From Oerskovia flava (lineage in GTDB: Bacteria; Actinomycetota; Actinomycetes; Actinomycetales; Cellulomonadaceae), in NCBI RefSeq assembly GCF_026163685.1, contig NZ_JAOXSR010000001.1, forward strand, positions 62,001 through 126,000: a DNA stretch of 64,000 nucleotides, read 5' to 3'. Each line of letters begins with the position of its first letter. Positions within the stretch are counted from its first letter, which is position 1. The translations under genes and the position numbers were made by a program. Below are positions 46,121-53,693 of this stretch, in pieces. A model generated the notes under the pieces. That model did not search any database, was not told where the DNA came from, and saw nothing but the letters and a program-made list of their open reading frames with translations.

Positions 46121-46960
46121 ATGCCCCGTCTGACGACGCGCCGCGCGGGCCAGCACCGCAGCACCACGTTGCCGTGGGTGACGGTCGCGGCCGGTGGTGG
46201 CGCGATCGTGGTGCTGCTCTCGATCGCGGGTGCGGTCGGAGCGGCGACGGTCACGAGCCAGAGCGTCGCGGTGCCCGACGGCGCCGGGGAGGACTGGGCG
46301 GACGAGCTCGACCTCGGGACGCCCGGGGTCACGCCGAGCTCCGAGCCGGTCGACGGCGACCCGAGCGGCCTGCCGCCGGTGCCGGAGCCGCCCGAGTCGA
46401 TCGACACCACCGCGCCCGGCACGCCGGACCCCGCTCCCGAGCCGTCCGCGCCGGTGACCCCCGCGCCGGCGGCCACCACGCCGTCCGAGCCCGACGCCTC
46501 ACCGACGGAGAACGACGAGCCGGACAAGCCGTCGCCGTCCGCGACCACGTCCGAGCCGGAGGTGACGGAGCCCTCGCAGACGTCGACCCAGAAGCCCGAG
46601 CCGGTCTCGCCCGAGCAGCCCGACCTCACGGAGCCGATCGAGCCGGGCGACTCCGGTCCCGCGGTCGAGTGGGTGCAGGAGCGCTTGCGCGCCCACGGTG
46701 CGGACGTCGCGGTGACCAGGACGTTCGACGCTGCCACGGTGCGCGCGGTCCGCGACTTCCAGACGGCTCACGGTCTCGAGCCCAGCGGCACCGTGTCCGG
46801 GGCGACCACCGACGCCCTCGCCGCGGCGCCGTCCGCCGGGGCGACCGGGCCGTCCGACGGTGTCTCCGAGAGCGTCCCCGAGGGTGTGAGCAGCAACCGT
46901 CTGCCCACCTCCCCGGAGGACGGGACGAGCAGCGGGTCCGAGCAGGACGTGGTCGGGTAG
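46121..46960 (+). CDS. Secreted peptidoglycan-binding domain protein
   Basis: 279-residue protein. Basic N-terminus and hydrophobic segment (about 18-45) for export or anchoring, a long acidic Pro/Ser/Thr linker (about 55-170), one PG_binding_1 domain (about 172-232, GDSGPAVEWVQERLRAHGADV, then GTVSGATTDAL) and a short disordered tail. TGGAGG lies 5 nt before the ATG. N-terminal residues MPR, linker style and upstream -10 context are like the CAP-domain protein at 38980, so the two may be co-expressed wall proteins. No catalytic domain. Confidence 0.87.
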   Translation: MPRLTTRRAGQHRSTTLPWVTVAAGGGAIVVLLSIAGAVGAATVTSQSVAVPDGAGEDWADELDLGTPGVTPSSEPVDGDPSGLPPVPEPPESIDTTAPGTPDPAPEPSAPVTPAPAATTPSEPDASPTENDEPDKPSPSATTSEPEVTEPSQTSTQKPEPVSPEQPDLTEPIEPGDSGPAVEWVQERLRAHGADVAVTRTFDAATVRAVRDFQTAHGLEPSGTVSGATTDALAAAPSAGATGPSDGVSESVPEGVSSNRLPTSPEDGTSSGSEQDVVG

Positions 46961-46972
46961 CGGTCCAGAGCG

Positions 46973-48862
46973 TCACACGTCGGTCGGTACCTCCAGGCCG
47001 TGCCCGCAGCGGAACAGCGGGTCGACCGTGTCGAACGGCACGTCCTCGCGCGACGCCTCGACGGCGGCCGTCGACCGGGGCAGGTCGAACGGGAGCCGTC
47101 CCTGCGGGGCCGCCCGGCCGAACAGCACGTCGCACAGCGCCTCGTCGCTCGACCCGAAGCTCACGACAACGGCGGCCGCCGCGGCGACGACCGGCGTGAG
47201 GATCGCCGGGCGGTCCAGGTAGACGTCGACGACGGTCGGCACCGCGGCCGCGACCTCGCGGACGTGGGCGAGGACGTCGTCGGGGAAGTCCAGCGACCCG
47301 GCGTGGAAGAACGACTCGAAGCCCGGTCCGCGCTCCTCGTACGGTGCGCTCAGCCGCAGGATCGCGACGTCGGCCTCGGCCGGCGAGCCCACGACGGTCG
47401 CGTGCTCGGAGAGCACCCGGGCGTCCACCCCTACGGCGTACACACGCAGACCCCGTGAGAGGGGGAGCGGTGTCGTGGGCGAGACCCCGGTCGGCCCGTT
47501 CGTCAGCACCGTGACCGACGCGCGCTGCGCGGCGGCGCCCGCGGCGCGGAAGTCGGGGTGCCCGACGACGACCGCGGCCTCGTCGACGTCGACGTACCGG
47601 CCGTCGTCGAACAGGCCGAGAACGAACTTCTCCCGCAGGAGCCGGCGTACGGACGCGTCGATGCGTGCCTCGTCGACCCGTCCGGACCGCACGAGCTCCA
47701 CGACGAGCTCGGGGCAGGCCTCGCCGCCGAGCTGGTCGGCGCCGGCGTCGAGGATCGTGAGCACGCGGTCGAGCGGCGCCAGGTGCTCGACGCCCCACGC
47801 GCGGGCGGGGAACGGCCGGCCCATGACCTCGGCGTCGGTGACCAGCCCCCAGTCGGTGCACACGATCCCGTCGAAGCCGAGCCGTTCGCGCAGCAGGGCC
47901 GTGACGATCTGCCGGTTGAACCCGAAGCCGACGGGCTCGACCTCCTCGGGCCCGTTCCCGAGGTCGACCCGCAGGTCGATCGGCATGCCGTAGTACGGCA
48001 TCATCTGGCGGGTCCCGGCGGCGATCAGCGCGGGGAAGGGCGCGAGGTGCAGGTCGAACCGGTCACCGGGGTAGACCTGCTCGCGACCGTAGGGGAAGTG
48101 GGGGTCCTCGCCGTCGGCCTGGGGGCCGCCGCCGGGGAAGTGCTTCGTCATGGTGGACACGGACGAGGTACCGAAGATCCCGTCGGCCCCGGTGGAACGG
48201 GCGAGTGCGCCGGTCCCCTGGAACCCGTGGACGTACGCGACGCCGAGGCGGGCGGTGAGCCCGGCGTCCTCCCCGAACGTCCCGGCGCCGCGGGCCCAGC
48301 GGGGTTCGGTCGTGAGGTCGACCTGCGGGTGCAGGGCGGTACGGATCCCGACGGCCAGGTACTCGCGCCGCGCGATGTCCGCGAAGCGTTCGACGAGGTC
48401 CGGGTCGCCGATCGCGGCGAGCCCGAGGGTCTCGGGCCACCGGGAGAACGGCCCGGCGAGCAGCCCGGCGCCGGGGTTGTCCGTGACGGCGTGCCGGGGG
48501 TCGCTCGCGACGGTCACGGGGATGCCGAGGCGGGTGCTCTCGGCGAGCTCCTGCAGCCGGTTGTACCACTCGGCCATCTCCCGGGCCGTGCCGGGTGCGC
48601 CGAGGACGTTGAGATGCGTCATGTGCCGCCCGGCGACCATCTCGGTGGTGCCGGGCAGCCCGAACGTCGGGTCGTCCTCGGTGAGGGTGCCGCCGTCGCC
48701 GACCGCCACCATCGTCTGGAAGAGCTGGCCGGCCTTCTCCTCGAGCGTCATCCGGGCGAGGAGGTCGGCGACCCGTTCGTCGACGGGGCGCGCCCGGTCG
48801 CGGTAGGGGGCGCCGGCAGGTGCGGGGGCGGTCGAGGTGCCGGGCACGTCGGTGGTCGTCAT
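46973..48862 (-). CDS. GH3 family beta-glycosidase, cytoplasmic
   Basis: 629-residue glycoside hydrolase. The (beta/alpha)8 domain holds TLEEKAGQLFQ, the KHFPGGGPQADG substrate-binding segment and the nucleophile Asp about 337 in GIVCTDWGLV. The second alpha/beta sandwich domain is short, and there is no fibronectin-like C-terminal domain. No signal peptide, so it would act on imported oligosaccharides. ATG 48862 overlaps the MFS transporter stop by 4 nt, giving a transporter-hydrolase operon controlled by the TetR operators upstream of the MFS gene. Exact sugar specificity (beta-glucoside or beta-xyloside) cannot be set. Confidence 0.92.
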   Translation of the reverse strand: MTTTDVPGTSTAPAPAGAPYRDRARPVDERVADLLARMTLEEKAGQLFQTMVAVGDGGTLTEDDPTFGLPGTTEMVAGRHMTHLNVLGAPGTAREMAEWYNRLQELAESTRLGIPVTVASDPRHAVTDNPGAGLLAGPFSRWPETLGLAAIGDPDLVERFADIARREYLAVGIRTALHPQVDLTTEPRWARGAGTFGEDAGLTARLGVAYVHGFQGTGALARSTGADGIFGTSSVSTMTKHFPGGGPQADGEDPHFPYGREQVYPGDRFDLHLAPFPALIAAGTRQMMPYYGMPIDLRVDLGNGPEEVEPVGFGFNRQIVTALLRERLGFDGIVCTDWGLVTDAEVMGRPFPARAWGVEHLAPLDRVLTILDAGADQLGGEACPELVVELVRSGRVDEARIDASVRRLLREKFVLGLFDDGRYVDVDEAAVVVGHPDFRAAGAAAQRASVTVLTNGPTGVSPTTPLPLSRGLRVYAVGVDARVLSEHATVVGSPAEADVAILRLSAPYEERGPGFESFFHAGSLDFPDDVLAHVREVAAAVPTVVDVYLDRPAILTPVVAAAAAVVVSFGSSDEALCDVLFGRAAPQGRLPFDLPRSTAAVEASREDVPFDTVDPLFRCGHGLEVPTDV

Positions 48863-50202
48863 CGCACGCTCTTCACGCGGTAGACGAGCACCGCGCCGGT
48901 GGCGGCGACGAGCGCGCTGACGAGGTAGAGGAACGGGTACCCGCCGACGCCGATCGCGGTGCCGAGGGCCAGCAGAGGTGCCGCGACGAGCGGGGCGATC
49001 GACTGGGGGAGGGCGTTGGCGATGTTGAGCACGCCGAGGTCCTTGGCGGTGTCGTCCAGGTCGGGCAGGACCTGGGTCGCCAGCGCGAGGTCGACCGACA
49101 GGAACGACCCGGCGCCGAAGCCGATGATGCCCTGTGCGAGGACGACGAGCCCGGTGCTGGGGGCGAAGGCGAGCAGGACGAGACCGACGACCATGATGAG
49201 CCCGGCGGCGGCGACGAAGGGCCGACGCTTGCCGACCTTGTCGGAGAGGTAGCCGCCGAGGAAGCTGGAGACGAGCATGGCGCCGACGGAGGCGAAGTTC
49301 GCGGTGATGATGATGGCGATGGTCGCGGCCTCGTCCAGGCCGAACCGGGTGCCGAGGTAGTACGGCATGAAGGTCGCGACGCCGGCGTAGCCGAACATGA
49401 CGAAGAACTTCGACAGCCACGTCCAGGCGAAGTCGGGGTGCTTGCGCACGTCGAAGACGAAGGACCCGGCGAAGTCCTTGATGCCGAAGCGTGCGGCGGG
49501 GCGGTGCTCGAGGCGGCGGTCCTTGAGGAAGACGGCGAAGAGCAGCGCGGTGACCAGCGCGACGACGCCGGGGACGACGAAGCGCAGCAGCTCGTCGGTG
49601 AACGCGCCGGCGAGGATCGAACCGGTGAGGATCGCGATCGGGATGCCGAAGCCGACGAGCCCGGACGCGAGACCGCGCCGTGCGACGGGGACCTGGTCGG
49701 GGAGCGTCGCGTTGGTCGCGGCGAGCGCCGCGTTGAGGCTGGCCTGGGCGAGGCACCAGCCGACGACGAGGACGGGGACGGTCGTCGCGGTCGCCACGAC
49801 CCACAGGGCGGCGATGCCGACGACCGAGCCGCCGACGATCCACGGCCGGCGGCGGCCGAACCGGGAGGCCGTGCGGTCGGAGAGGCGCCCGGCGAGCGGG
49901 TTGCTGAACATGGCGAAGAGCGCGCCGATGCCGAGCACGACGCCGAGGACGGCGGCCTGGCGCTCCTCCCCGACGATGCTCTGGACCTTGAACGCCATGG
50001 TGACCATGACGGGTGTGAGCAGCGCGAGGTAGATCCCGACGTTCGTCAGGGCGAGGGTCGGGATGTAGGTGCGCGGCTCGCGGCCGGGGCCGCTCGTGCC
50101 GTCGGTACCGGTGAACGTGCCCGTGTCGGGGCTCGTGGCGGTCACGGGTGGGCCGAGCGGCGCGGCAGGCGTGCCCGGGGCGGGGGAGCTGTGTGCGGCC
50201 AT
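48859..50202 (-). CDS. MFS sugar transporter (GPH-like)
   Basis: 447-residue transporter with about 12 helices. The motif GRLSDRTASRFGRRRPWIVGG between helices 2 and 3 is characteristic of glycoside-pentoside-hexuronide/sucrose-like symporters, as is GGYLSDKVGKRRPF in the second half. The first 45 residues are a hydrophilic Pro/Thr tail. It forms an operon with the GH3 gene downstream (4-nt overlap). Two TetR operator-like 16-mers flank its -10 (TAGCGT, 50298-50303). It most likely imports an aryl- or oligo-glucoside cleaved by the GH3 partner. Confidence 0.88.
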   Translation of the reverse strand: MAAHSSPAPGTPAAPLGPPVTATSPDTGTFTGTDGTSGPGREPRTYIPTLALTNVGIYLALLTPVMVTMAFKVQSIVGEERQAAVLGVVLGIGALFAMFSNPLAGRLSDRTASRFGRRRPWIVGGSVVGIAALWVVATATTVPVLVVGWCLAQASLNAALAATNATLPDQVPVARRGLASGLVGFGIPIAILTGSILAGAFTDELLRFVVPGVVALVTALLFAVFLKDRRLEHRPAARFGIKDFAGSFVFDVRKHPDFAWTWLSKFFVMFGYAGVATFMPYYLGTRFGLDEAATIAIIITANFASVGAMLVSSFLGGYLSDKVGKRRPFVAAAGLIMVVGLVLLAFAPSTGLVVLAQGIIGFGAGSFLSVDLALATQVLPDLDDTAKDLGVLNIANALPQSIAPLVAAPLLALGTAIGVGGYPFLYLVSALVAATGAVLVYRVKSVR

Positions 50203-50276
50203 GGATGACTCCTGTGTCTCCGGCGGCGCCGTCGGTGGCGTCGCTCCCGGCCGGTGTCGAGCCCCTCGGCAAGAAA

Positions 50277-50315
50277 CCGACCGCTTGGTAAGTCAGAACG
50301 CTACCAGGCGGTCGG
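50277..50315 (-). promoter_or_regulatory. Paired TetR operators and promoter of MFS-GH3 operon
   Basis: CTTACCAAGCGGTCGG (minus strand, 50277-50292) and GCTACCAGGCGGTCGG (plus strand, 50300-50315) are two copies of one 16-mer in opposite orientation, each matching the palindrome upstream of the second GH3 gene at 12 of 16 positions. The minus-strand -10, TAGCGT, lies between and overlaps one copy. Confidence 0.65.
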
Positions 50316-50459
50316 GATTGGGGAAAGGTCCGGGGGTCGCGCCGTCCCCGCCTCGTACCGGGCGCTGATCGTCCGTGGGGAGAGGTAGTGTTCGGAGCCC
50401 AGCACGACCGCGCGACCGGCACGAGGGTGAGTGGTCGCGACGACAGGGACGGAGACGCC

Positions 50460-51071
50460 ATGACCGACGCCGCCGCCGTGCGCCGCGGGTACGCGAAGGG
50501 CCGCGCCAAGCGCGAGGAGCTCATCGAGGCCGCCACACGCCTCTTCGGGGAGGTCGGCTACCACTCGGCATCCCTGCGGGAGATCTCCGCGAGGGTCGGC
50601 ATCTCGCACCCAGGTCTCCTGCACCACTTCCCCACCAAGGAGGCGCTGCTCGAGGCCGTCCTGGAGCACCGGGACGAGGTCGACATGGCGACCTTCGAGG
50701 CCGACCTGGCCGCGGGCGGGGACTACTTCGCGTCGCTCGTGCGGCTCGTGCGGCGCAACGCCGAGCGGCCCGGCATCGTCGAGCTGTACTGCATCCTGTC
50801 CGCCGAGGCGACCGCGCCCGATCACCCCGCGCACGCCTACTTCCAGCGCCGCTACCGCACGGTGCTCGACCGCTCGCAGGCGGAGCTGGAGCAGCGTGCC
50901 GCCGAGGGGCGCCTGCGGGCGGACGTCGATCCCGAGCACACCGCACGAGCGCTGGTCGCCCTGATGGACGGGCTGCAGGTCCAGTTCCTGCTCGAGCGGG
51001 ACGCGGGCGGGCCGGTCGTCGACATGGCCGAGGCGCTGCAGACGTACGTATCCCTCGTCCTCGCCCCCTGA
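50460..51071 (+). CDS. TetR-family regulator of the glycoside cluster
   Basis: 203-residue repressor. DNA-binding domain residues about 15-65 (LREISARVGISHPGLLHHFPTKEALL), then a helical ligand domain with VELYCILSAEATAPDHPAHAYF. ATG 50460 has GGAG 6 nt upstream; a -10-like TAGTGT lies at 50387. It is divergent from the MFS-GH3 operon and convergent with the second GH3 gene. Related operators stand before both. It likely represses these genes until a glycoside appears, a job more often done by LacI regulators. Confidence 0.87.
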   Translation: MTDAAAVRRGYAKGRAKREELIEAATRLFGEVGYHSASLREISARVGISHPGLLHHFPTKEALLEAVLEHRDEVDMATFEADLAAGGDYFASLVRLVRRNAERPGIVELYCILSAEATAPDHPAHAYFQRRYRTVLDRSQAELEQRAAEGRLRADVDPEHTARALVALMDGLQVQFLLERDAGGPVVDMAEALQTYVSLVLAP

Positions 51072-51091
51072 CACGTCGCTGGCACGGCACC

Positions 51092-51138
51092 GACACGGCC
51101 GGGACGGGACGCGCCACGCATCCCGTCCCGGCCGTGTC
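51092..51138. terminator. 18-bp perfect hairpin between tetR and GH3 gene
   Basis: GACACGGCCGGGACGGGA pairs perfectly with TCCCGTCCCGGCCGTGTC around an 11-nt loop. An outer CACGTCGCT/AGCGACGTG pair extends it. It separates two convergent genes. Confidence 0.85.
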
Positions 51139-51157
51139 AGCGACGTGCCAGGTGAGC

Positions 51158-53497
51158 TCAGCCCGCGTTCGCGGCGTCGAGGAGCCGGTCGAGCCCTGCC
51201 CGGTCGAGCCCTGCCATGCCGAAGTCGACCAGCGCGCGCAGCGGCATGTCGGCCGCCATCTTCACGAGCTCGGGGTCGAGCGTCGGTCCGTCGCCGGTGC
51301 CCTCGAGCGCGGCGCGCACGACCGGGCCCGCGACGGGGTGCGTGAGCGCCTCGGTGACGGTCGACATCGGCGACAGCGGCAGGGCGACGTCCTCACCGGT
51401 CACGTCGAGGCTCACCGTCCCGTGCAGGTCCCGTGACGACGTCCCCACGCTCACGCGGAACTCGCCGCCCTCGACGACCCAGCGCCGCAGCACGGGGTGC
51501 CAGTACGACAGGTCGCGCGCCGTGAGCTCGAACGTCAGCTCGCGGGACTCGCCGGGCGCGAGGGGCACCTTGGTGAACGCCTTGAGCTCCCGCTCGGGGC
51601 GCTGCACGCTCGCCTCCGGGTCGCCGACGTACACCTGGACGACCTCCGCGCCGGCGACGGGCCCGGTGTTGGTGACCCGCACGCCCACCGTGACGCCCGA
51701 CGTCGGGCCCTCGCCGTGGGCGCTCGCGCGCACCTCGTCGAGGGCGAACGTGGTGTAGGACAGGCCGTGCCCGAACGGGTACGCGACCTCGCGGCCGACG
51801 GTGTCGTAGTAGCGGTAGCCGACCAGCACACCCTCGCCGTAGCGGACGTGGCCGAGCTCGCCGGGGAAGTTCCCGGAGGACGGGTTGTCCGCCAGGCGCA
51901 GCGGGATCGTCTCCGTGAGCTTCCCGGACGGGTTGCGCACGCCCAGCAGGAGGTCGGCGACCGCGCCCCCGCCTGCCTGGCCGCCGAGCCAGCCCTCGAG
52001 GATCGCGTGGGCGTGCTCGCGCCACGGCGCGACGGTCACGGCCGACCCGTTCGCGAGGACGACGACGACGCGCCTCGCCACGGTGGCGACGGCCTCGAGC
52101 ACGGCGACCTGGCGGGCCGGCAGGTCCATGTGGTCGCGGTCGTAGCCCTCGGACTCGTCCCGGGCCGGCAGGCCGAGGAACAGCACGGCGGTCCCGGCGC
52201 CGCGGGCGGCGCCCACGGCCTCGGTGAGCAGGGCGTCGTCGAGCGCCGGGTCGGCGTCCTCGTCGAGGCTGAAGCCGGGGGCGAAGGGGACGTCGCCGGC
52301 GAGCGCGCGGATCTCGGTGAGGGCGTCGTCGAGCCGGGTCGGGTTGACCTGCGAGGACCCGGCGCCCTGGTAGCGGGGGGTGCGGGCGAACTCCCCGACG
52401 ACGACGAGGGACGAGCCGGCTGAGTCGATCGGCAGGTCGATCGGCAGGACGGGGGCCCCGTCGACGGTCTCGTTCTTGAGGAGCACGGCGCCGTCCGCGG
52501 CGGCCTCGCGCGCCAGGGCGTGGTGCGCGGCGGCGTCCTCCGCGGTGAGCCCGGTCGCGCCCTGCAGGGCGGGGAGCGTGCGGTCGAGCAGCGTGAGCAG
52601 GCGGCGCACGGCCTGGTCGAGCACGGCCTCGTCCAGCTCGCCGGCGCGCACGGCGGCGACGATCTCGGCGTCGGTGCGGCCGCCGGTCGACGGCATCTCG
52701 AGGTCGAGGCCTGCCGCGAGGGCCGGCACCCGCTCGTTCACGGCGCCCCAGTCGGACACGACGACGCCGTCGTAGCCCCACTCGTCGCGCAGCACCTCGG
52801 TGAGCAGCCAGGGGTGCTCGGAGGCGTAGGTGCCGTTGACCTTGTTGTACGAGCACATGACCGTCCACGGGCGGGCCGTGGTGACGGCACGCTCGAAGCC
52901 GGTGAGGTAGATCTCGCGCAGGGTGCGCTCGTCGACGTCGGCGGACACGCGCATGCGGTCCGACTCCTGGTTGTTCACCGCGAAGTGCTTGAGCGACGTC
53001 CCGACGCCCTCCGACTGGATGCCGGTGATGAGTGCCGCACCGAGGTCGCCGGAGACCACGGGGTCCTCGGAGAAGTACTCGAAGTTGCGTCCGCACAGGG
53101 GCGAGCGCTTGATGTTGATGCCGGGGCCGAGGAGGACGGCGACGTCGTTCACGCGGGTCTCACGGCCGAGCGCCGATCCGACGCGCTGCAGGAGCTCGGT
53201 GTCCCAGGTCGAGGCGAGGGCCGCGGCGGTGGGGAAGCACGTCGCGGGGACGCTGTTCCCGAGGCCGAGGTGGTCGGTCGAGGCGGCCTGCTTGCGCAGG
53301 CCGTGCGGGCCGTCGGTGACCATGACGGCCGGGATCCCCAGGCGCTCGACGGGCTGGGTGTGCCAGAAGTCGAGCCCCGAGGTCAGCGACGCCTTCTCCT
53401 CGAGCGTGAGCTCACCCAGGAGGCGCTCGACGTCGAAGGGGGTGCGGCGGGTCGTGGCGGGGGGAGTGGTGGCCGGCGAGTCCTGCGTGGTGGTCAT
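51158..53497 (-). CDS. GH3 family beta-glucosidase with fibronectin III-like domain
   Basis: 779-residue enzyme without signal peptide. TIM-barrel domain with PAVMVTDGPHGLRKQ, the KHFAVNNQESDRMRVSADVDERTLREIYL region split over binding residues, and nucleophile Asp about 249 in GVVVSDWGAV. The alpha/beta sandwich holds acid/base candidates. A FnIII-like domain (about 590-660, GVRVTNTGPVAGAEVVQVYV) and a C-terminal extension follow. It is of the beta-glucosidase/beta-xylosidase BglX-like type with common YRYYDT and GHGLSYTTF. ATG 53497 is preferred to one 9 nt upstream because GAGGG is then spaced 9 nt. The operator palindrome at 53566 overlaps its -35 region. Confidence 0.93.
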   Translation of the reverse strand: MTTTQDSPATTPPATTRRTPFDVERLLGELTLEEKASLTSGLDFWHTQPVERLGIPAVMVTDGPHGLRKQAASTDHLGLGNSVPATCFPTAAALASTWDTELLQRVGSALGRETRVNDVAVLLGPGINIKRSPLCGRNFEYFSEDPVVSGDLGAALITGIQSEGVGTSLKHFAVNNQESDRMRVSADVDERTLREIYLTGFERAVTTARPWTVMCSYNKVNGTYASEHPWLLTEVLRDEWGYDGVVVSDWGAVNERVPALAAGLDLEMPSTGGRTDAEIVAAVRAGELDEAVLDQAVRRLLTLLDRTLPALQGATGLTAEDAAAHHALAREAAADGAVLLKNETVDGAPVLPIDLPIDSAGSSLVVVGEFARTPRYQGAGSSQVNPTRLDDALTEIRALAGDVPFAPGFSLDEDADPALDDALLTEAVGAARGAGTAVLFLGLPARDESEGYDRDHMDLPARQVAVLEAVATVARRVVVVLANGSAVTVAPWREHAHAILEGWLGGQAGGGAVADLLLGVRNPSGKLTETIPLRLADNPSSGNFPGELGHVRYGEGVLVGYRYYDTVGREVAYPFGHGLSYTTFALDEVRASAHGEGPTSGVTVGVRVTNTGPVAGAEVVQVYVGDPEASVQRPERELKAFTKVPLAPGESRELTFELTARDLSYWHPVLRRWVVEGGEFRVSVGTSSRDLHGTVSLDVTGEDVALPLSPMSTVTEALTHPVAGPVVRAALEGTGDGPTLDPELVKMAADMPLRALVDFGMAGLDRAGLDRLLDAANAG

Positions 53498-53565
53498 GAC
53501 GAGCATCCCTCGGGTCGGTTCGCGGGCAGCTCTGCCCGTGTGTCCTCCTCAGCGTAGACCAGAAA

Positions 53566-53581
53566 CCTACCGCACGGTAGG
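53566..53581 (-). promoter_or_regulatory. TetR operator palindrome of second GH3 gene
   Basis: CCTACCG-CA-CGGTAGG, a perfect palindrome, lies about 70 nt upstream of the GH3 start. A -10, TACGCT (minus strand, 53551-53556), is placed so that the -35 falls inside the palindrome. The sequence matches the two 16-mers before the MFS gene. Confidence 0.65.
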
Positions 53582-53601
53582 GAACTGACGTCACGGTATG
53601 C

Positions 53602-53665
53602 GGGATACCGGTTTCCCGGGGCCTGTGGCAGACTCGTGGGCGGCAAGGTGAGAAACCGGTTTCTC
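53602..53665 (+). promoter_or_regulatory. Two LacI-type operators upstream of pectate lyase
   Basis: GAGAAACCGGTTTCTC (53650-53665) is a perfect 16-bp palindrome with the central CG of LacI-family sites; GGGATACCGGTTTCCC (53602-53617) is a second near-palindromic copy. Their centres are 48 bp apart. An extra CGGTAT/ATACCG repeat overlaps the upstream copy. No LacI gene is in the window. Confidence 0.7.
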
Positions 53666-53693
53666 TCTCCCGCACGGACGAAGGAGTCTCTGC

